The notes beneath the pieces are model-generated. The model did not search any database. It saw nothing but the letters and a program-made list of their open reading frames with translations, and had not been told where the DNA came from. Shown piece by piece: positions 56,766 through 64,000 of a stretch of DNA of 64,000 nt. The DNA is taken from positions 1 through 64,000 of the forward strand of contig KV748306.1 in the NCBI GenBank assembly GCA_001692895.1, read 5' to 3'. Every line of letters starts with the position of its first letter. The stretch's first letter is position 1. The position numbers were made by a program, and so were the translations under genes. The DNA comes from Cenococcum geophilum 1.58 (taxonomy: Eukaryota; Ascomycota; Dothideomycetes; Gloniales; Gloniaceae).

Positions 56766-56779
56766 GCCGATAGTACTAA

Positions 56780-58450
56780 TACTATTTACTAAGCTCTTAA
56801 CTTCTAACTTTAGTATCTTTCTATTTACAGCCTCTACCTATAAAGCCCTACTGCACACCATAGGTGGAAATATTATCTAGAATCCGTTCCTCTTAATAGC
56901 TAAGTACAGAGGCGATGGTAAAGAGCCGTCGCAGCGCATATAGCGCTGTTATTTAATTCTGTAGTAATAAGCCCATAACGCGTATAAAGCATCGCCCTTA
57001 ATAACACTAGGAGCCTCACTACCTCCACTTAAAGCTCCCGTTCTACTATTTAGGGAGGCCTATAAAGGAAAACTAGGATATAAAAACTGCCCAATATATA
57101 ACTACCTAGCTTATAGCTAGGCCCAAAACTAGCCTTATCTAGCTAGTTAATATAAACGCGTCCTAGGCGTATAATAGGACACCCTTAGGCTTACACTAGC
57201 TCTAAGGTTATAAAGGGAACGCGATAAGGGCGTAGGGATCCTTTTTTTTTATAAGAACTTATTAAGGTTAACGCGTTATAGATACTTTATATAAAACTTA
57301 TTAAGGCCCTAAGGCTACCATAAAGAACTTATTAAGGCCCTACCTAAAGAACTCATTAAGGCCCCTCTATAAGGGCCTATTTGGTATTTAGTATACCTAG
57401 GTAACTTAAAAGAGGGTCTTAATAGGCGTAGTACACGCGACCTAGTTAAGAGCGATAGCGACGTAATAATGACGCGACGGTGACTAGATAGCTTAATAAG
57501 GCGGAAATATAGGTAAAGCTCTAGGTAGCGGAAATATAGGCTAGCTTCGACGGCCCTATAGCGTTTAACTTATAGGCGACTTATAAGAGGGTCTTAATAG
57601 GCATAGTATATGTAACCTAACGCATATATATATAGGGGAGGCTATAGGGAAACGCAGGCTAGTTAGACGAGAACTTAATAGTTAGAGATATAGGCTAGCT
57701 TATAAAAAGGGGGGATATAAGCTTAGTTAGTAGGAGAGGGTAGAATAGGTCGCCTAGTATAGGACCTAGTATCTACAGGCCTCTCCTATAAGACACGGTC
57801 GGCCTATTATAAGAAGACTTTTATAGGTATCGCGAAACAGGAACTAGCGGTATATAGAGTATTACGCCCCTATATTACCACTAGCCTCCCATAGGGCAAA
57901 GTATATAGTTAGCTACTGCTAACTCTAATTACCCCTTAGCTGGGCTCTAACCCTTAGTACACCTAGTAGGTAGGATTATATCCTAGCCGGAGAGATTACT
58001 ACATAGCTTAAGAGAACGGATATGCGTATTAGTATATTAATAGACGGAACCGTCCGTTCCTAGGATAGCATGCCAATAAAATATACTTATAGAGCAAACA
58101 GAACTTACTTAGGCAGGGGAGGCTTTTAGCTAGGCCTTAGCCGTAGAAGGTATATAACTATAGGTGTATTATAGCCACTAGAAAACTAGGGTAGAGGCCT
58201 AAATAAGCAGGTATATTAAACTCTACTATATTACTAGCTAATATATAACTACCTACTATAAAATCGGCCTCTATACCTCCACGCAATAGAGCCCGGGAAC
58301 CTAGCTATACTATTGGCGTTTTATTAAGATTGTACTATTATACTACCAGAGCAAACGTAGAGACGTATATATAGCAGCTGCGCGCGTCAGCGCTGCGACA
58401 TGGTAGTAGCGTGGATAATTTTTTCACTAAGAGTGTAAGCCCTAACAGAA
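56780..58450 (+). pseudogene. Weak coding-like remnant, unknown
   Basis: The plus strand reads STYKALLHTIGGNIIQNPFL (56828-56890) and YRGDGKEPSQRIQRCYL (56903-56955), then YKGKLGYKNCPIYNYLAY (57060-57115) and, further on, short open pieces to RASALRHGSSVDNFFTKSV (58385-58440). It is GC-richer than most of the window and contains direct repeats (57263-57365; 57408-57445 with 57579-57615). A single protein is not established, and this may be a non-coding leader of the kinase-like gene. Confidence 0.3.
57263..57365 (+). repeat. Short direct repeats AACTTATTAAGGCCCT, 4 copies
   Basis: Copies near 57264, 57297, 57327 and 57349 have variable spacing. Separately, CTTAAAAGAGGGTCTTAATAGG (57407) and CTTATAAGAGGGTCTTAATAGG (57579) form a second direct pair 172 bp apart. 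Confidence 0.65.
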
Positions 58451-58639
58451 GCTTTAAAAACGGCCATTACGTCTATACCTATTCAATAGCTTTAAATTAA
58501 CGGCATCTACCTCCAGCGTCCCCCCTTCCTCCTATACGGCATCTATATACAATATAGCAACTAAACCAAACTATATATACCCCGGGAAGTCTATAATAAG
58601 CCTCTTATTCCCTATCCTACCTTCCCTATAATAAATAAG

Positions 58640-60800
58640 AGAAGCTTAAAGCCCTTAAGCCGGATATAGTCGTTATAAGACCGGAACGTCTAGCTTTAAG
58701 TCCTCCCCTAAGGGGGTAATTTTACTACGTTATAGAATATAAACGGGGGGAAAAAGCTTTAAATAATAACGTAGCGATCTAGGATTTACTAATTCCAAAA
58801 TAAGAAGAGGTTTAGGAAAAATTCTTAACTAACCCAGATTTCTATTTAAAGCGCACCTTCCCGTCCTTATACTAACTTAATTACGTCTATAAAAACCTCT
58901 ATCTAATTAGCGCGGAGATTAGGCTCTAATACTGCGTATATAAAACGATTAAGAACTACGTATAGAGCTTAGTTAAAGAAATATATAAAGATAAGTAGCT
59001 ACAGGAAGTGCTTAGGCTTTGGGGAAAGGTAGTGTTTAAAAGTTATATAAATATAGAAGAGCTAAGCAGAATACCAATTAAGAAGGAAATAGAATAAATA
59101 TTAATTAGCAAACCCACTACGCCAAACTAGATAATAGGGACGGCGTAAGGCAAAGGGTAGAAAGTAGAAAAGGGTAAGGGAAAAGCTAAGCAGAATATTT
59201 TAAGGAGTAGAAATTAAACAAAAGGTAAACTAGTAGACTAGTTCTACATATACAAGCAGTTAGGCGGTAAAAAGACTACTATTATATCGATTAAATATAA
59301 GGCGCCGTATAAGTTCTCTTTAGATAATATAGTAGCTAGGCTAGGTAGGGAGATTTAACTAATTAAAGATATAATTAATAAAAGGCGAGAGCTTTAAATT
59401 TAATTTAAAATGGCTAGTAGTAGCAGTAGTAATTATATAGCTCTTCTTAGACATAATCCGTAAAGGTATTTAATAGGGTTATATCTTTATAGGAGAAGCT
59501 ATTATTTTCCTATATATTTCAGATAACCCTTTAATTATCTACTACCATCTCTCAATCCCAAAGCTAGATTATTAAGAAGACGATAAAAACAGACTATATA
59601 TAACGGCGGTTCCAGAGGATTTTGTCTTTATTATTTGTATAGCCAGGGCTAAGGCGCCTAGTTAGTTATAGCACGACAAAGTAGAGAAGTTACCCATTTA
59701 GCCCATAGAGCGTGTTAATATTCTATAAACTAACTCCAAAGAAAAAGAAAAAAAAGGTTAGCTATAGCGCGTATAGGTCTAAGCGCGAAAATGGGTTTCT
59801 GCGATCGCTAATTATATTATAGTCTCGCGGTAAAGCGACCCGTAACGATAAAGATATTAGTAGCGATAATAAAAGGTATAATAAGGGAGACGACTTTACC
59901 CTAGACTTACTACTCCCGCGTTAGGGTAGTAGTCAAGGTATAGCTGAGAACTAAGCGGCGACTATAAAAGAATAAAAAGTAGGTAGAAGAATTAAGAAAG
60001 GCATAGCTGGTAATAAGAAGCTAGCAGAACTAATATCTAGGCCAAAAATTAAGGAGCGACTATACTATACATAGCGGTATCTGCTTAGACTAGTATATAA
60101 TAGTGCAATAAATAAGCAGTGCTATAACTTTTAGGATTATAATAGGAAGCATATTAACTAAAGGACGTTTCTCCGCCTTATTTGGTAATAGCTTAGTATA
60201 AACTATAGGAGTAATACGGACTACAAGCCACTATATACTAAAGGAGCCCACAGAGTGCTTTTTAAAGTTAGGCTATTATTATATAGATATACTCTAGTCG
60301 CGAAAGGGATAGTAAAACCTAATCTTAGCCACCTCTAGCATAAACAGCGTATTTATAATCACGTTTATCCCACCTAAGAGAAATTCGTCCCTATCTATAT
60401 TGGATCCGTTATACTAGAGCTCCCATACTACTACGACGGTGGGGTTTATATTAGTATGCTTTTCCTTAGCTAGGCTAGGCAGCTACTTCTTGACTTTCTT
60501 ACGGGGGAGAATAAAAGGTACTTTATAGACAAATCGGCTACGGTTTTACGGGCTTTATACAACCTATAGGTACTATAAAAGGATCCTAAACCACGGAACA
60601 TTCTATAGGACGAGCATAGTTAGCGTCTTAGTTTTATGGATTTTAAGCGAGCGGAGATCCGTACTAGACAGCCGTTAAGTGTCCCGCCTAATCGGAAGAG
60701 GAAGCAAAAAGAGGAGAAGCACGATGTAGAGGACGATTTTAGTCTTAAATTATAGCAAGCTAAGTAGTGTATTTCTAGATAGTTAAGATTAAGCGGCCTA
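58640..60800 (+). pseudogene. Fungal protein-kinase-like gene (large accessory family), RIP-inactivated
   Basis: Belongs, from memory, to the family of about 700-residue fungal proteins with an N-terminal conserved domain and a C-terminal kinase-like fold. The N-terminal half shows VFKSYINIEELSRIP (59030-59075), GGKKTTIISIKYKAPYKFSL (59262-59325) and DNIVARLGREI (59326-59358). A Ser/Thr/Gly-poor linker follows. The kinase half has TFLRLIWQQLS (60155-60190), KGAHRVLFKVRL-like (60238-60280), VPIYIGSVILELPYYYDGGV (60390-60450), LFLSQARQLLLDFL (60460-60500), the catalytic loop VLxKDPKPRNIL (60568-60605; Asp and Asn kept) and SFMDFKRAEIR (60632-60665; the metal-binding Asp kept). The tail is basic, RKRKQKEEKHDVEDD. 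Stops are nearly all Gln/Trp-derived. Convergent with the FunK1 gene. Confidence 0.75.
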
Positions 60801-60908
60801 TCTAGTAGTTTAATAAGTACTTAGTACTAATTAGCTTTACTAAATACTAAATATTAATTAAAGTACTATGCCCCTATTTATCCTTACAAATAGTCTAAAA
60901 TCAACTTC

Positions 60909-60992
60909 TTTTGGCATATTAATATGCCGAAATTTCCCCTAGTATATCGATATGCTAAAACCAACATCTTTTAGCATATTAACATGCTAAAA
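60909..60992. repeat. Cluster of three palindromes between convergent genes
   Basis: 60909-60932 (TTTTGGCAT, ATTAAT, ATGCCGAAA, almost unmutated), 60940-60961 (half-decayed) and 60969-60992 (TTTTAGCAT, ATTAAC, ATGCTAAAA). All three lie about 30 bp apart with CCAACATCTT/TCAACTTCTT between them. Not upstream of any recognised gene. Confidence 0.75.
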
Positions 60993-61064
60993 TTAACTTC
61001 CTAGTATTTTGGCAGAACGCGGCAATATAGCAGGTAATATACTCTATTACCGTTATAATACTAC

Positions 61065-61245
61065 TTTACGGCACTGTTATAGACCCTAGCCAAGGGCTTA
61101 GCTAGAGCCTTAGCGTATATATATAGATATTTTTTTTCCTTAACCTTCTTCTAGTCTTTAGTTTTAGATCCTTATTAATAGACTACCAGTTATATAGGCT
61201 ATACGTATACCATATCGTACTAGTGCCTTAGTTAACTATATCCGC
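61065..61245 (-). repeat. Copy of the inverted-repeat family (arm)
   Basis: TTTAGATCCTTATTAATAGAC, TATATAGGCTATACG and GCCTTAGTTAACTAT match the 17774-17860 arm in the same orientation. The preceding CCTAGCCAAGGGCTTAGCTAG resembles 17935-17965 and 22085-22105. Confidence 0.55.
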
Positions 61246-61439
61246 AACAGTAGCAAATTTTATTACTTTATTTATATATAATTAAGGCGCACCATTCTAA
61301 GTAATATTGATTAATAAATATATGCTCTTTACTATATTAAACTCTATTATTTAGGGTATATATCTATAATATAAGCACCCTATAATAATACTATAGCGGA
61401 TATAGTATACTATAAAAAGCCTCTAAATCCCTTAGCTCC
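61246..61439. other. 3' flank of the FunK1 pseudogene
   Basis: No coding signal; AT-rich. Nothing specific is seen. Confidence 0.4.
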
Positions 61440-63917
61440 TTAATTCTAAATAGATACTAGCCAGATGCTTAAAGGGAAAGTGATATTTTAGCAATCCCCT
61501 CTGTAGCTTATTTAACGCCTAAATTAAGAGCTTATTTAATGATTTTAATACAGCAGTCAAAGTAAACATTTTCAGTTCCCTCTTCCGCACTTTCGTAGTT
61601 ATTAATATAGTCATTACTAGCGAATTCCCTTATAAGCTTAGTGAGATAAAAGAATAATAACAAATCCTTTAGCGTATTTAAAGAAGCGTAAGCCTTAAGC
61701 CGCTATATTTTTCTTTTAAAATTACCCAACTGCATAATAACTTCCCTCTTTACACTCCTTACTAAGTTAATACCCGCGCTAGGGTTTATAATAGTTATAA
61801 GGTTCTCTTTAATGTCTCTAATACCAACTCTACTTAGTAGGTTAATAGTACAGAGCTAGAAGATAAATTCGCAATCGTAAATTAGTCAATATATAGATAG
61901 TGTAGAAGATTTGCTTAATAACAAAGTAGCTATAAAAGCAACTATGCCAGTTTTATTCTATGCTCCTGTACCTTAATCGTTAATAGACGCCGCTATATCT
62001 AAGTCGTAAACCTTTAGCTTATATTGATTATCGATCCTAATATTTATAAATAAAATGTCCCTATAGACTATACCCCTCTCAGCCATTACTTTAATAGCTG
62101 AAAAGGCCTATTGCTAGATTAAGGATATTATTGGCAAGGAATCTAATAAAGAAATAGTATTATTAAAGGACGAGCTGACCTAAGTAGTGACAATATCTCT
62201 ATATTCCCTATTATCGCAGTCCTACTATAATCTACCTTTAGGTCGTCTTAGATCATATAGCAAAGCCATTAGATCTTCTAAGATAGAAGTTACACTCCCA
62301 GTATACTGGGTAAAGTTAGGTCTTTAGACCTTAGCCCTATTATAAAAAGTTTTAAAAAAGGTCATTGGTTGCCTAGAAGAACACTATCGCCCAAAAACCG
62401 TAGTATTATTCTTATTCTCAACCTTAATAACACCGTAGGTAAGTAACTCTACTATATTAGGCTGGTTCTAAAGGCTTAAGAGGTAGTACCCTTTATATTT
62501 CCGAAGCTCTTAAGGCTAGCTACTCTTATAGCACTAGTCCCAGCCTATTTTTTCCTTTTCTTTAGGGTTAACGAGTTTTGCTTTAAAGGCCACAGTCATA
62601 TAACTAATAAGATAATCTTTAGGTAGCCCTACCTCCTAATCGTTAATATATAGTTATCGACCATTTATAGTAACCACTTAAAACAGTCTATTGTCTAAAT
62701 TATATTTATAGAATAGCGCCTCCTTCCTAGTAGGGTATCTAAGCCTACTAGGTTTATAATAAAATGCTCCAAGTAGGCATTAGATAAACTTGGCCGTATC
62801 TATCTAGATATTTAATAGCTCACTTACTATAAGACCTAACCAATTAAAATATAAGAGCTGTATTATTAATCTATAGTATAGAAAACAGTAAACGTATCTT
62901 CAGCTCCATTAATAGCAAAGCGCCTTAGCAGCTTTTAAAGCACAGTTAAGATATACCTTAGCATTCTTTAGATCCTAGAAATTGCGTTTACATTCCTAAA
63001 GTATATTAAGGCATTCCTAAACCGGCTCTCTACACTCCACTATAGGGAAATACTTATTATTTATCGGCGTGGGTTTCTAGCTATTAGGAGGGGGCAATAT
63101 TGTCTATAGCTTAGCGAGTCAGACAAATTTCAGTTGAGTTTCGCGAGGTTACTACGATTCTGTATCCTTAATAACTATAGTTATAAGATCTGGCTTCAAC
63201 TCCTTCTACCTCGCTATACTGCCGTAATTCCCTTTTAGCTATCTTGCTTTAGTATTCTAAGTCTTTATTAGGGAATTTCCCTAGTAAGATATTCTAATAT
63301 AACCCCGACGGGGATTATTAGCTTTAGGTTTTCTAAAGTACTCCCCTAGGCCGTTTAAATTCGCGATGCATTATATAACTGCCTTAAATTCCTCCTTATT
63401 TAAGTTAAAAGACAATTTATATATAGATAAATTACTCTTCTTTCTACCTGTATAGCTTCCTATAAAGGTTTTCCACTCATCCTTCTCGCGAAGATTATCT
63501 ACGTACTTCTGCGTAACTTTTAGAATGTCTTCTATAAATATATCTAATAGCGTCAACAAGATATAGGACCGGTAGGCAAAGTTAGCGGCTATAGGAAACC
63601 GGCGAAGCTCGGCATTGTCGCTAATTAATGAGCCACTTACTACATTAAATGGCGTCAAGTAAGAAGGTAATGTAATTGTATTTTTCGTTAGTATAGCCTA
63701 TACATTTAGCTACGTTTTTAGAGCGGCAGGGCATTCTTACAGATATAGTCAGATTAATAATATTGCCCTCCTCTCTAATACTACCATGCGGATCCACAGA
63801 GGTCTCTCCCGTAGATTGTTTATTGGTATATTAATTAAGATTGCTAATATTGCCTATAAGGGGCTCTTTTAGAGATAGCTCATTCCTAAGGGGCTTTTCT
63901 ATAGGTGGCTTATCCAT
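61440..63917 (-). pseudogene. FunK1-type fungal kinase, RIP-inactivated
   Basis: FunK1 proteins are fungal-specific kinase-like proteins. A possible start is the Met at 63917 (MDKPPIEKPLRNELSL). A frame change or intron near 63640-63740 leads to NVVSGSLISDNAELRRFPIA (63580-63640) and the undamaged 63371-63658 part with EWKTFIGSYTGRKKSNLS. Then come RGYIRISYQGNSLIKTQN (63255-63310) and KPDLITIVIKDTES (63165-63205). The kinase core is MAERGIVYRDILFINIRIDN (62035-62095; HRDxSxxN in the family, first His now Tyr), YKLKVYDLDIAASIN (61980-62030; the DFG-equivalent Asp kept), KTGIVAFIATLLL (61925-61965) and IYDCEFIFQLC (61870-61900; DDLESxxWL-type). About 825 codons, which fits FunK1 length. Stops are mainly Gln/Trp-derived. 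Confidence 0.82.
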
Positions 63918-64000
63918 ATATTAGCTAAGAAGTAAGTTTAACAAGTCGTGCAAAACATCTAACTACTTAGTAGATGCTAGAGTGGCTTTTAATTATAGCC

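Noticed and set aside
58370..58410. GC-rich CAGCTGCGCGCGTCAGCGCTG segment as a special site
   Set aside because: Partly palindromic, but single in the window and without partner structure; it is simply RIP-resistant because it lacks CpA context in most positions.
1..64000. Starship captain (DUF3435 tyrosine recombinase) or LTR-retrotransposon pol
   Set aside because: I looked for tyrosine-recombinase R..H-R-Y blocks, protease, integrase HHCC and YVDD of LTR type and found none that I could support. Only the LINE RT is present.
1..64000. tRNA or rRNA genes
   Set aside because: No A-box/B-box pair with a cloverleaf and no conserved rRNA motif was noticed. Heavy mutation would also mask decayed copies.

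Overview
The window looks like a heavily mutated accessory or repeat compartment of a filamentous ascomycete (Pezizomycotina) chromosome. Nearly every recognisable reading frame is broken by TAG and TAA codons at positions where CAG, CAA or TGG would be expected. CpA and TpG are scarce by eye, TpA is very abundant, and CpG is still common. That is the pattern of repeat-induced point mutation (RIP), which turns CpA into TpA, rather than ordinary CpG decay. Start codons are hit in the same way (ATG to ATA). I therefore call almost every gene a pseudogene and read frames through the RIP-type stops. The species cannot be named. No tRNA, rRNA or intact long gene was seen.

Layout. 0.76-2.4 kb: a Tigger/pogo-type DDE transposase (minus). 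2.9-6.55 kb: short tandem repeats, a G-rich tract and an interrupted 190-bp array. 6.56-10.9 kb: a very long unrecognised gene (plus). 11.25-11.5 kb: a RecQ-like helicase fragment. 12.0-14.57 kb: a P-loop ATPase gene (minus). 16.7-21.8 kb: a 60-bp satellite split by a 5'-truncated LINE with a target-site duplication, plus an inverted-repeat element. 22.2-25.1 kb: a partial copy of the 52.7-56.6 kb segment. 26.7-29.05 kb: an unknown gene (plus). 29.5-30.74 kb: a sirtuin pseudogene with a retained intron (minus). 31-36.6 kb: a tandem ~3-kb duplication of a long gene/short gene pair (family A). 37.1-43.0 kb: three copies of another unknown family (family B). 43.1-51.4 kb: six small unknown genes. 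51.8-53.4 kb: the longest family B copy, convergent with a CxxC gene (53.9-56.2 kb). 58.6-60.8 kb: a fungal kinase-like pseudogene. 61.4-63.9 kb: a FunK1-type kinase pseudogene (minus).

The signal I find most worth following is a short palindrome, arms TTTYGGCAT and ATGCCRAAA around 6-7 bases, present about 35 times. The variants seen can be explained by RIP acting on one ancestral sequence. Many copies lie 120-230 bp upstream of the inferred start codons of unrelated families (sirtuin, family A, family B and others), often between divergent genes. The palindrome is also the core of the 60-bp satellite. It could be a shared operator-like promoter element or a small mobile or palindromic unit; the sequence alone does not decide.

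The genes do not form a recognisable pathway. They look like multicopy accessory families (sirtuin, kinases, ATPase, unknown proteins) that were duplicated and then inactivated together with the transposons.
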